DNA from: Streptomyces sp. NRRL WC-3618
Lineage (GTDB): Bacteria > Actinomycetota > Actinomycetes > Streptomycetales > Streptomycetaceae
DNA: 64,000 nt
Direction of reading: 5' to 3'
Assembly (NCBI RefSeq): GCF_001280005.1
Contig: NZ_LGDW01000155.1
Coordinates: 1-64,000 of the forward strand
In this document: one piece after another, positions 38,301 to 46,349 of the stretch
Layout: each line of letters starts with the position of its first letter
Position numbering within the stretch: position 1 is the stretch's first letter
Made by a program: the position numbers and the translations under genes
Notes under the pieces: generated by a model
Databases searched by the model: none
Seen by the model: only the letters and a program-made list of their open reading frames with translations
Told to the model about the DNA's origin: nothing

Positions 38301-40232
38301 TTACCGCTTCAGGAGTCGTACCGACAGACCTGCCGCCGTGTAGACGGGTACGGCACGGACGTGGTCCGAGTCCACCTCGATACGGTCGAACTGCCCGCGC
38401 AGCGCGGCGGCGCCGATGACGCGGACGACGCTGCCCACGGCCGGCGGGTTCTCGGCGTCGAGGGTCAGCGACAGGACGCTGCCCTTCTCCAGGAGCGCGC
38501 GCCGGGTCACCGTCACGACCTCGGTGTGGCAGCCCTTGCGCAGCGTGACCGCCAGCGTTCCCGACCGCTGGGCGTACGTGCCGTGCACCCGCACCGGCTC
38601 GGTCACCCGCAGCGTCCCACCCAGCACCCGGACGTCGCCGCGGCCCAGCGCGTGCGCCGAGGCCGAGACCAGCGTGCCCGCCGTGAGGTCCGTCCCGCCC
38701 CTGTAGCTGTTGTGCCCGGTCAGCGTGAGCGTGCCGGTGCCGGTCTTGGTCAGTCCGCCCCGGCCGTCGATGTCGTTGCGCCACGCGTCGGCGGCGCCGA
38801 AGCCACCGGCCGCCGCGTCGAGCGAAACGGTCACGTCGGACTCGAAGGAGCCGTAACCGTCCGCCGCGGCGAACAGGTTGAGCCGCCCCCACTGCTCGAA
38901 GCCGTCGAGCAGGACGTATCCGGAGGGCAGCGCGGTGGTGCGCAGCACGTCCCGGCGCTGTGCGGCCGTCAGGTAGGGCAGCCGCGTCTCCAGCAGCACC
39001 TCGGCGCCCTTCGGCACGGTCAGCGGAGTCGAGCAGCCCTGCCGGGTCAGGACGTACGTCAGCTTGGGCGTGACCAGGGCGAGGTTCGCGTCCCGGTCGG
39101 CGTACTTGTCGCCGGCGTCGGAGTGCGCGTAGGCGAACAGGGTGTCGGCCGTCGTGCCCGTTTTGGCCTGGAAGTACTCGGCGGCCTGCTTGCGCGCGGC
39201 GGCCTTGAGCGCGGTGTTCTCCGGCTTGAACAGCACGGCGGCCGCCAGCGCGGTGGCCATGATCCGGCCACCCATGACGTCGACCGTGGAGTGCATACCG
39301 GACATGATCCGGGTGTGGCTCAGCTCGAAGGCGCGCGTCACGATCTCCTGGAAGCGCTCCGGGACCGCGTACGCGTACGCCAGGGCCGCCAGATGGAAGG
39401 CGTTGGTGTGACCGCTGGGGAAACCGCCGTCCTCGGCCGGGGTGTCGCTGCGCTGGCGCAGCAGCTGCGGCACGACGACGACGTCGGATTCGTAGACCGG
39501 GTACCCGAGCGCGTCGGTCTTTCCGGTGTCGACGACCTGGCTGTTCTCGTTCATCCGCCACGGGCGCGGGTACTGGAAGCTGAGCTTGGCGGGGTTGCTG
39601 GAGGTGAAGTCGCCGCGCACGGTGTCGACGAGCCTGGCCACCTGGCCGAGGTCCGAGTCGTACGACCCGGCGCCCAGCGCGGACCCGGCGGGCGCGCCGG
39701 CCGGCACGGCGTCGTTGATCTTGGCTGCCGGGATGCCGTCGGGGGCGGAGGTGATCGAGGTGACCGCCTTGGCGCCCGAACGGTACAGATCGGCCAGCGG
39801 GCCGAGCCCGCCGATGATGGCGTAGCTCTGGTGCTGGCGGTCGTAGACGAAGGCATCCCTCGCCTGTTCCTCCGTGCGGCCGTGGGTGAGGCGGACGCAG
39901 TAACGCATGTTGGCGCGCAGTATCTCGGGCCGCAGCGGCGTGCCCGTGTTCCAGGCGGCGCCGGTCTTCCACACCTTGGCGAAGCCGCCGAGCGCGCGGA
40001 TCACCGCGTTGGTCTCGGGCGTCGAGTTGGTGACGACGTTGGTGCTGTAGTCGTCGACGAACGCGAGAGGCGCGGTGGCCGCCTTCGCGTCGGCCGCGGC
40101 CAGCCAGCCGACGGCGGTCGGCGCGGCCAGCACTCCGGCCGACGCGCCCAGGGACGTCCTGAGGAACCCTCGGCGGTTCAGGGCGTGTTCACGGACCGAC
40201 GCGGGGGAGTCGTGCCCGACTGATGACGGCAT
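38301..40232 (-). CDS. Tat-exported PAP2/vanadium haloperoxidase-fold protein with PATR-type tail
   Basis: A 643-residue protein. The N terminus NRRGFLRTSLGASAG is a twin-arginine signal. The middle carries a PAP2 acid-phosphatase/haloperoxidase active site: KLSFQYPRPW (K-x6-RP), GGFPSGHTNA and HTRIMSGMHSTVD (R-x5-H). The last 150 residues resemble the autotransporter-associated beta-strand repeat (GTGTLTLTGHNSYRGGTDL, AGTLVSAS), rare in a Gram-positive secreted enzyme. It probably dephosphorylates lipid or small substrates on the cell surface. Confidence 0.88.
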   Translation of the reverse strand: MPSSVGHDSPASVREHALNRRGFLRTSLGASAGVLAAPTAVGWLAAADAKAATAPLAFVDDYSTNVVTNSTPETNAVIRALGGFAKVWKTGAAWNTGTPLRPEILRANMRYCVRLTHGRTEEQARDAFVYDRQHQSYAIIGGLGPLADLYRSGAKAVTSITSAPDGIPAAKINDAVPAGAPAGSALGAGSYDSDLGQVARLVDTVRGDFTSSNPAKLSFQYPRPWRMNENSQVVDTGKTDALGYPVYESDVVVVPQLLRQRSDTPAEDGGFPSGHTNAFHLAALAYAYAVPERFQEIVTRAFELSHTRIMSGMHSTVDVMGGRIMATALAAAVLFKPENTALKAAARKQAAEYFQAKTGTTADTLFAYAHSDAGDKYADRDANLALVTPKLTYVLTRQGCSTPLTVPKGAEVLLETRLPYLTAAQRRDVLRTTALPSGYVLLDGFEQWGRLNLFAAADGYGSFESDVTVSLDAAAGGFGAADAWRNDIDGRGGLTKTGTGTLTLTGHNSYRGGTDLTAGTLVSASAHALGRGDVRVLGGTLRVTEPVRVHGTYAQRSGTLAVTLRKGCHTEVVTVTRRALLEKGSVLSLTLDAENPPAVGSVVRVIGAAALRGQFDRIEVDSDHVRAVPVYTAAGLSVRLLKR

Positions 40233-40310
40233 GCGGCTGCCTCTCTGGAGTTCTAGGGAGCTCTACGGCCGCACGGCCATAGAGGGGTGGGGGTGACTGC
40301 GACTGGTGGC

Positions 40311-40329
40311 GCGCTCGTGACGCGAGCGC
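40311..40329 (-). terminator. Short hairpin after the sugar kinase gene
   Basis: Arms GCGCTCG and CGAGCGC (7 bp) with a 5-base loop, between the kinase stop and the next gene. It is weaker than other terminators in the window, so it is a modest call. Confidence 0.4.
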
Positions 40330-40411
40330 CGAAGGCGCCTTCCCGAGCGCACGAGCGAAGATCTACGGGCGGGTTGTGTCCGGTCGGCGTTGGCCCGTCG
40401 ACCAGCACCTG

Positions 40412-41320
40412 TCACAGGAGTGAACGGGCCATCGCCAGTGCCCCTTCTACCGGCGGCACGTCGAGATGCCTCGGTCGGGCATGCGGCACGCGTTCGGCCA
40501 GGGACGCCACGAAGGCGTCGTACAGGACGGGTTGGGCGAGGACCGTGCTGCCCGCGACCACGACGTCGTCGACCGGGACACCGCGCGCGGCGAGCCGGAC
40601 GACGAGCGCCGCGAGCGACCGGCCGCCCTCGGTGAGCACCGCGCCCGCGAGAGAGGAGCCCGCCTCGGCGGCGGCGAACACGGCCGGCGCGTGCCGGCCC
40701 CAGTCGGCGGAGGGAGAGGTGGCGCCCTCCAGCGCCCCGCCGAGCGCGGGCACGTCGGGCACCTCGAACGCGGCGAGAAGTCGCTTGGCGAGTTCGTCGG
40801 GCTCCTCGCCGAGGTCGTGTGCCGCCCACACCACGCGGACGGCCTCGCGGACGAGACCGGCGGCGCCGCCCTCGTCGCCGAGGAGCGCGCCCCAGCCGCC
40901 GACCTGCACGGGAGTGTTGTCCTCGCGGCGGCCGACCGCGACGGAACCGGTGCCGGCGACCAGCCCGGCGCCCCGGTCCAGACCGGCCGCGGGAACGAGC
41001 AGTTCGGCGTCGCCGACGACCGACGCGGGCGCGTCGAAGTGGAGACGCAGGGCGGCGCGGATCTCGGCGCACTGACGGGGCGTCTCGCAGGCGTGCGCGC
41101 CCACGGCGACGGCGGCCGGGCGCGCGCCCGCGGGCAGGGCACCGGCGACCAGCGCCGCCAGCCAGTCGGCGGCGGCCACCGGGTCGTGCGGCCGCCAGCC
41201 GCTGCTCGGGCGGATGTGATCGGCGACCAGCTCGTCCCCGGCGCGGGCGCGCAGGTGCGTCTTGGTGCCGCCCACGTCGATGCCCACGACGAGCGGGCGC
41301 GGGAAGGGGGAGTCCTGCAC
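40412..41320 (-). CDS. BadF/BadG/NAGK-family sugar kinase (GlcNAc-kinase-like)
   Basis: A 302-residue ASKHA-fold kinase: VVGIDVGGTKTHLRAR (phosphate 1), VAGTGSVAVGR (phosphate 2), WGALLGDEGGAAGLVREAVR and VVAGSTVLAQ (adenosine). The layout matches N-acetylglucosamine-kinase-like enzymes of the BadF/BadG family. It is divergent from the ROK regulator at 41672 with a palindrome between them. It would phosphorylate the sugar imported by the ABC system encoded further along. GTG 41320 has AAAGAGGATC upstream. Confidence 0.9.
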   Translation of the reverse strand: MQDSPFPRPLVVGIDVGGTKTHLRARAGDELVADHIRPSSGWRPHDPVAAADWLAALVAGALPAGARPAAVAVGAHACETPRQCAEIRAALRLHFDAPASVVGDAELLVPAAGLDRGAGLVAGTGSVAVGRREDNTPVQVGGWGALLGDEGGAAGLVREAVRVVWAAHDLGEEPDELAKRLLAAFEVPDVPALGGALEGATSPSADWGRHAPAVFAAAEAGSSLAGAVLTEGGRSLAALVVRLAARGVPVDDVVVAGSTVLAQPVLYDAFVASLAERVPHARPRHLDVPPVEGALAMARSLL

Positions 41321-41492
41321 GGATCCTCTTTCGTCGTACCGCTGTGGCTGTGACGGCGGGCGAACCGTGCTTTGACCAGCGAAAACCTGGCGCGAACCCG
41401 GCGAAAACCGGGCGGAGAACCTGGCGTACGGAGGAGCTTGGGAAGCCCCGGGACGGGCCTCTGAGCGGACACGGCAGGCGAGTACCGTGACA

Positions 41493-41516
41493 TTCGTTAG
41501 GAAGTTAACTAACGAA
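41493..41516. promoter_or_regulatory. ROK operator between kinase and ROK genes
   Basis: Perfect 8-base arms TTCGTTAG and CTAACGAA with an 8-base spacer GAAGTTAA. ROK regulators such as CsnR bind palindromes of the TTAGGAA/TTCCTAA kind, and TTAGGAAGTTAACTAA recalls this. It lies in the divergent region of the kinase and ROK genes and is a likely autoregulatory operator. Confidence 0.65.
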
Positions 41517-41671
41517 GTACAGTGCGTGTCAAGAGGTATCGCGCACCCGACCGCGACGGCCGCCCGACCAGGCCGGAACGCGACGGGAAACCGCGCTGCC
41601 AGGGCATCCCGTCGCCGCACCCCACGCCATCGAACCGTTGGGGGAGCGCGGCCCTCGACCTTGGGGAGACT

Positions 41672-42814
41672 GTGGAACACGATGTGGCGAAGGCCCCGCG
41701 CCTGACCGAGAGCGCCAGCGCGGTGTTCGCCGTGCTGGCCGGGGCGGGCACGGCCACCCGGCCGCAGCTCGCGAGTCTGGCGGGCCTGTCGAAGCCGACC
41801 GTGTCCTCCGCCGTGGCGGAGCTGGAGACCGCCGGGCTCGCCGCCCACTCGGGCATCGCCTCCGGCGGTACGGGCCGTTCCGCCGCCGTGTACGCACTCG
41901 GTCCCGCGGCCGGCGCCGTACTCGCTGTCGACCTCGGCCCCGCCCTGACCCGGGTGCGCGGCTGCGCCCTCGACGGCACCCTGCTCGCCGAGGCCACCGG
42001 CTCCCGCGACCAGGCCGCCGGCGTGGTGCGCGAGGCGCTGGCCGCGCTCCCCGCCGACGCTCCGCTGCGCACCATCGTGGTGGCCGTCGGTGACGTCGCC
42101 GCGCGCGCCGAGGAGGGCACCGTGCGTCCGGCGACCGCCAAGGCGAGGCCAGTCTTCGACGCGGTGGCCGTGGCGCTGCCGCCCGGGGTGCCCGTCCACC
42201 TCGAGAACAACGTCAACTGCGCCGCGCTCGCCGAGCTGCACGAGGGCGCGGCGCGCGGCCGGCACACCTTCGGCTATCTGCGGATCGGTGTCGGTGTCGG
42301 TCTCGGCATCGTCGTGGGGGGCCAGGTGCTGGCCGGGGCCAACGGGGCGGCCGGAGAGCTCGCCCGGCTGCCCTACCCGTGGGACGACGACCTGGAGCCC
42401 CGCCGCGAGGCCCTGGAGGAGTACATCGGCGCCCGCTCCCTGCTGCGCCGGGCCGCCGAGGTTTGGCCGGAATCCGACGGTTCGTGCCCCCGTACCGCCG
42501 AACAATTGTTCGCGCTGGCTGGTCAGGGCGGTGCCACGGCCCGCGCGATCGTCGACCGGCACGCGGTGGACGTCGGCCGGCTGGCCGCCGCGGTGACCGC
42601 CGTACTGGACCCCGGGCTGCTCGTCCTGAGCGGCAGCACCGGCGCGTTTCCGCAGCTTCTGCCCGGCGTGCGGGCCGAGTTGGCGCGGCTGAGCTGGCCC
42701 ACCGAAGTGGTCAGCAGCCAGATCGGTGATCTCGGTACCGTGGTGGGTGCGGCACGGCTCGCGGTCGCCAGAGGAGTCCAAACCGTGACCCAGGCAGCGC
42801 GGGCGAAGGATTGA
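41672..42814 (+). CDS. ROK-family transcriptional regulator
   Basis: A 380-residue regulator: winged helix (TRPQLASLAGLSKPTVSSAVAEL, split at the turn) and ROK domain (VDLGPALTRVRG, VHLENNVNCAALAE, YLRIGVGVGLGIVVGG). The ExGH and Cys-rich zinc motif is absent (GELARLPYPWDDDLEPRRE instead), as in the other ROK of this window. GTG 41672 has TTGGGGAG upstream. It precedes the ABC transporter operon by 280 bases and faces the kinase gene, so it is the probable regulator of the whole utilisation locus. Confidence 0.9.
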   Translation: MEHDVAKAPRLTESASAVFAVLAGAGTATRPQLASLAGLSKPTVSSAVAELETAGLAAHSGIASGGTGRSAAVYALGPAAGAVLAVDLGPALTRVRGCALDGTLLAEATGSRDQAAGVVREALAALPADAPLRTIVVAVGDVAARAEEGTVRPATAKARPVFDAVAVALPPGVPVHLENNVNCAALAELHEGAARGRHTFGYLRIGVGVGLGIVVGGQVLAGANGAAGELARLPYPWDDDLEPRREALEEYIGARSLLRRAAEVWPESDGSCPRTAEQLFALAGQGGATARAIVDRHAVDVGRLAAAVTAVLDPGLLVLSGSTGAFPQLLPGVRAELARLSWPTEVVSSQIGDLGTVVGAARLAVARGVQTVTQAARAKD

Positions 42815-42857
42815 CGGTTTCGGACTCGGTCTGCCAATGTCCGGACAAGCGCTTTCT
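42811..42857 (+). promoter_or_regulatory. Candidate promoter with LacI-like operator before the ABC operon
   Basis: TTGACG (42811-42816), 18 bases, CAATGT (42835-42840), followed by ACAAGCGCTTTC (AAGCGCTT palindrome at 42847-42854). The palindrome matches the centre of LacI/GalR operators in actinobacteria, although no LacI gene is in the window. The -35 overlaps the end of the ROK gene. The call is inferred from pattern. Confidence 0.4.
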
Positions 42858-43094
42858 AAGTCGGCCGGGAACGCCGGCTTGGGGTGAGCCTCCCGCCCGT
42901 ACTCGACGTACGGCAACCGCACGAGGGCGTGCCCGTGCGGTGACGGCCCATTTGGCCGGGGATCCCGCCCCGCGTGGACGACGCGGCCGGGCGAGGCCGC
43001 GCCCCCGGAAGGCGACTGCTCCTGCAAACTGCACCAGTGCCGCCTCGGTCGGCGCCGTGCTCCGTCCCCTAACCACGAAAAAAAGGGATCGAAG

Positions 43095-44417
43095 ATGACC
43101 ACTGTGGGTGTGCGGCGCTCCAGCCGACTCGGCCGCGGCGGTATGCGCCGCCTGGTTCCCCTCGCTGCCGTCGCGTCGGCGGGTGCCCTGCTGCTCTCCG
43201 CCTGCGGGGGTGGATCCGACTCGGGGGGCACCTCCAAGTCGCTGACGTTCTGGATCTCCACGGTTCCGGGGCAGGACGCGGGCTGGAAGAAGCTGATCGC
43301 GCAGTACAAGAAGGACACCGGCGTCGACGTCAAGCTCGTCAACATCCCCTACGAGGGCTACACGACGAAGCTGCACAACGCCGCGCAGGCGAACTCCCTG
43401 CCCGACGTGGCGGCCGTGCCGGCGCTGGACCCGATCTGGTCGAACAAGCTGCTCGACCTCAGTACCATCGCCAACAACAAGAGCAACAACATCAACGCCA
43501 ACTTCCTGGCCAAGGACAAGTCCGGGAAGGTGCTGGCCATCCCCTCGGACGTCACCGCGTCCGGCATGTTCATCAACAAGTCGCTCTTCGAGAAGGCCGG
43601 GGTCCCCTTCCCGACCTCGCCCCAGAAGACCTGGACCTGGGACGAGTTCATCAAGGCGGCCAACACCGTCCGGGACAAGACCAAGGTCAAGTACTCCCTG
43701 ACCTTCGACCAGTCGCCGTCCAGGCTCCGCGCCATGGTGTACGAGATGGGCGGGCAGTACGTCCACGCGGACGACTCCGGCAAGTTCTCGGCGGACGCGG
43801 CGACCAAGAAGGCCGTGAACTACTTCGTCAAACTGAACGACGACAAGACCATGCCGAAGTCGGTGTGGACCAGCGGCGCCGACCCGTCGGCCATGTTCCA
43901 GAGCGGTGACGTGGTCGCCTACTGGTCCGGCGTGTGGCAGGTCCCCGCCTTCGCGGACAGCGTCAAGAAGTTCGAGTGGGCGAGCGTCCCGACCCCCGCC
44001 CAGCCGGTGCAGGCCAGCGACGTCAACAGCGGCGGCCTGACGGTGGGCTTCAACAACAACGCCGACGCGGCCTCCGCCACGACCAAGTTCCTGTCCTGGC
44101 TGTACGAGCCGGCCCACTACCAGGTGCTGTGCGAGACGTCCGGGTTCCTGCCGGTCGAGAGCGGACTGAACCCGAAGTACCCCTTCAAGTCCGAGGCGGC
44201 GCAGGCGGCGTACAAGCTGTACAACGAGTCGATCCCGCTCTACGCCCCGATCTCCGGCTACTTCAGCGGCGCGCAGAACGACTGGGTGCTGAAGGGCAAG
44301 ACCCTCACCGAGGACCCGACCAAGACGGAGCTCGGCAAGGCGATCAACGGCCAGCAGTCGGCCGACAAGGCCCTGGAGAACATCGTGGCCGGCTACAACC
44401 AGCAGGTCGGCGGCTGA
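43095..44417 (+). CDS. ABC transporter sugar-binding lipoprotein
   Basis: A 440-residue family 1 extracellular solute-binding protein: signal with lipobox LLLSACGGG (lipidated Cys37), then the bilobed fold with SLTFWISTVPGQDAG, DVKLVNIPYEGYTTKL, and VAYWSGVWQVPAF. It should capture a sugar or oligosaccharide outside the cell. It is followed by a strong hairpin and two permease genes. No ATPase is encoded here, as is usual where a shared MsiK-type ATPase serves many Streptomyces sugar importers. Confidence 0.95.
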   Translation: MTTVGVRRSSRLGRGGMRRLVPLAAVASAGALLLSACGGGSDSGGTSKSLTFWISTVPGQDAGWKKLIAQYKKDTGVDVKLVNIPYEGYTTKLHNAAQANSLPDVAAVPALDPIWSNKLLDLSTIANNKSNNINANFLAKDKSGKVLAIPSDVTASGMFINKSLFEKAGVPFPTSPQKTWTWDEFIKAANTVRDKTKVKYSLTFDQSPSRLRAMVYEMGGQYVHADDSGKFSADAATKKAVNYFVKLNDDKTMPKSVWTSGADPSAMFQSGDVVAYWSGVWQVPAFADSVKKFEWASVPTPAQPVQASDVNSGGLTVGFNNNADAASATTKFLSWLYEPAHYQVLCETSGFLPVESGLNPKYPFKSEAAQAAYKLYNESIPLYAPISGYFSGAQNDWVLKGKTLTEDPTKTELGKAINGQQSADKALENIVAGYNQQVGG

Positions 44418-44429
44418 TCGTCGGCGCGA

Positions 44430-44467
44430 GGGCCGGGCGGCGGTGTCCCGGCGTCGCCGCCCGGCCC
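44430..44467 (+). terminator. Intercistronic hairpin between binding protein and permease genes
   Basis: Arms GGGCCGGGCGGCG and CGCCGCCCGGCCC (13 bp) with a 12-base loop, 12 bases after the binding-protein stop. Such hairpins stabilise or partly terminate the upstream message, so that the binding protein exceeds the permeases. Confidence 0.7.
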
Positions 44468-44539
44468 CCGCGCCCACGCAATGCCGGGCTCATGGTGTGA
44501 GCTCACCGGAATCCATTCGACCAGCACGGAGTCAGGAAG

Positions 44540-45451
44540 ATGACCAAACGCGCCTCGGACGTGTCCGTGAGCCCGCCCAGGAGACGCAGCAAGTACACCC
44601 TTGCGCCGCTCGTGCTCATCGCGGCCAATGTCGTGCTGTTCTCGCTGTTCTTTGTCTGGCCGGCGGTGATCGGGCTCCTCTACTCCTTCACGAACTACAC
44701 GGGTGTGGGGGCGTTCCAGTTCATCGGACTGGACAACTACAACAACCTGATCGGGGACTCCGCCTTCTACGGCGCGCTGACCCGGACCCTGTTGTACGCC
44801 GTGCTCTTCGTCCCGCTGAACTTCGGGGCCTCGCTGCTCATCGCCAACCTGCTGGTGAGCAAGCACGCCAAGGGGGGGACGGTCGCCCGCGTCATCTTCT
44901 TCATCCCCTGGCTGCTGTCGCCCATCGTCGTGGGTGTCCTGTGGCGGTGGCTGTTCGGTGAGAACTTCGGACTGGTCAACTACGTCATCGAGCAGCTCGG
45001 CGGAAGCGCCGTCCCGTGGCAGTCGAACGCGGACCTGTCGTTGCTCGTGGTGGTGATGGCGGCATCCTGGACCTGGACCGGTTTCTCGATGCTGCTGTTC
45101 ATCGCGGCGATCAAGAACGTACCGGTGTCGTACTACGAGGCGGCCTCGCTCGACGGCGCCGGCCCATGGCGCCAGTTCATCAGCATCACGCTGCCGAGCA
45201 TCGCGCCCACCTCGTTCATCGTCATCCTGCTCAACACGATCAACGCGATGAAGGAATACCCGGTGTTCGTCGCCCTCAACAACGGCGGACCCGGTACGTC
45301 GAACAACCTGCTGGTCCAGTACATCTACGAGACCGGCTTCAAACGGGGCCAGATCGGCTACGCGAGCGCCGCGTCGTTCGTGCTCATGCTCATCCTGATG
45401 GCCGTCGCGATCGTCCAGCTGATCGTCAACCGGCGGGTGGAGAACCGATGA
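44540..45451 (+). CDS. ABC sugar transporter permease (MalF/UgpA-type)
   Basis: A 303-residue inner-membrane protein with six helices and the EAA loop EAASLDGAGPWRQFISITLPSI. The N terminus is basic and short, as in MalF-type subunits without the extra N-terminal region. It follows the binding protein by 122 bases and overlaps the next permease start (ATGA), a coupled pair. Confidence 0.94.
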   Translation: MTKRASDVSVSPPRRRSKYTLAPLVLIAANVVLFSLFFVWPAVIGLLYSFTNYTGVGAFQFIGLDNYNNLIGDSAFYGALTRTLLYAVLFVPLNFGASLLIANLLVSKHAKGGTVARVIFFIPWLLSPIVVGVLWRWLFGENFGLVNYVIEQLGGSAVPWQSNADLSLLVVVMAASWTWTGFSMLLFIAAIKNVPVSYYEAASLDGAGPWRQFISITLPSIAPTSFIVILLNTINAMKEYPVFVALNNGGPGTSNNLLVQYIYETGFKRGQIGYASAASFVLMLILMAVAIVQLIVNRRVENR

Positions 45452-46347
45452 CAACCACAGACATCCCACGCCCGGCCGACGCCGGTCCCGCACGGGCCGT
45501 CTCCAAGAAGCGGCCCCCCAGGGACCGTGGCGGGCTCCGGCGAGCGGTGCCCGCGACGACCCTGCTGTGGATCCTGGCGTGCCTGTACGGGCTGCCGGTG
45601 CTGTGGTTCATCCTCAGCTCCCTCAAGCCGGCCAGCGACCTGTTCTCCTATCCGCTGTCGCTGGTTCCGCACAACCCCACCCTGTCGGGCTACCTGACCG
45701 CGTGGCGCAGCGCCAACTTCTCCCAGTACTTCCTCAACACGGCCCTCGTGTGCGTGATCACCACGATCCTCACGGTGGGAGTCAGCTGCTGCACCGGGTA
45801 CGCGCTGGCCAAGTACGACAACAGGTGGCTGAAGGCCTTCTTCATCTGCATCCTGGCCACCACGATGCTGCCCGGCGAGGTCATGCTCGCCCCGTCCTTC
45901 CTCGTGGTCCGCAACCTCGGCCTCTACAACTCGTTCACCGGCATCATCCTCCCGGCCGTGCTCACCGCGACCGGATGCTTCATGTTCCGCCAGTTCTTCC
46001 TGACGGTCCCCGACGAACTCGTGGAAGCCGCACGCATCGACGGCGCGCGTGAGCTGTCGATCTTCCTGCGGATCATGGTGCCGATCTCCCGGCCCATCAT
46101 GCTGACCCTCGCCATCCTGTCCTTCCAGTGGCGCTGGAACGACTACATCTGGCCGCTGCTGATGCTCAACGACCCCGACAAGTTCACCGTGCAGATCGGC
46201 ATCCAGAGCATCGTCGGCGCGCAGAACATCAACTGGTCGGTACTGCTCGGCGCATCGGTCATCTCCATGATCCCGCTGATCGTCATCTTCCTGGTCTTCC
46301 AGCGTTACGTCATGGGCGCCGACATCAACGCCGGCCTGAAGGACTGA
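45448..46347 (+). CDS. ABC sugar transporter permease (MalG-type)
   Basis: A 299-residue permease with six helices and the EAA loop EAARIDGARELSIFLRIMVP, plus the MalG-type end FQRYVMGADINAGLKD. ATG 45448 overlaps the stop of the first permease. Its own stop is 2 bases before the TTG start of the next gene, so the operon continues. Confidence 0.94.
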   Translation: MTTTDIPRPADAGPARAVSKKRPPRDRGGLRRAVPATTLLWILACLYGLPVLWFILSSLKPASDLFSYPLSLVPHNPTLSGYLTAWRSANFSQYFLNTALVCVITTILTVGVSCCTGYALAKYDNRWLKAFFICILATTMLPGEVMLAPSFLVVRNLGLYNSFTGIILPAVLTATGCFMFRQFFLTVPDELVEAARIDGARELSIFLRIMVPISRPIMLTLAILSFQWRWNDYIWPLLMLNDPDKFTVQIGIQSIVGAQNINWSVLLGASVISMIPLIVIFLVFQRYVMGADINAGLKD

Positions 46348-46349
46348 CC

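Noticed and set aside
36408..40223. A 1271-codon plus-strand open frame covering three genes
   Set aside because: It is antisense to the RpiR, GT39-like and PAP2 genes, which have clear motifs; the translation is Arg/Gly/His/Gln-rich, as GC-rich shadows are.
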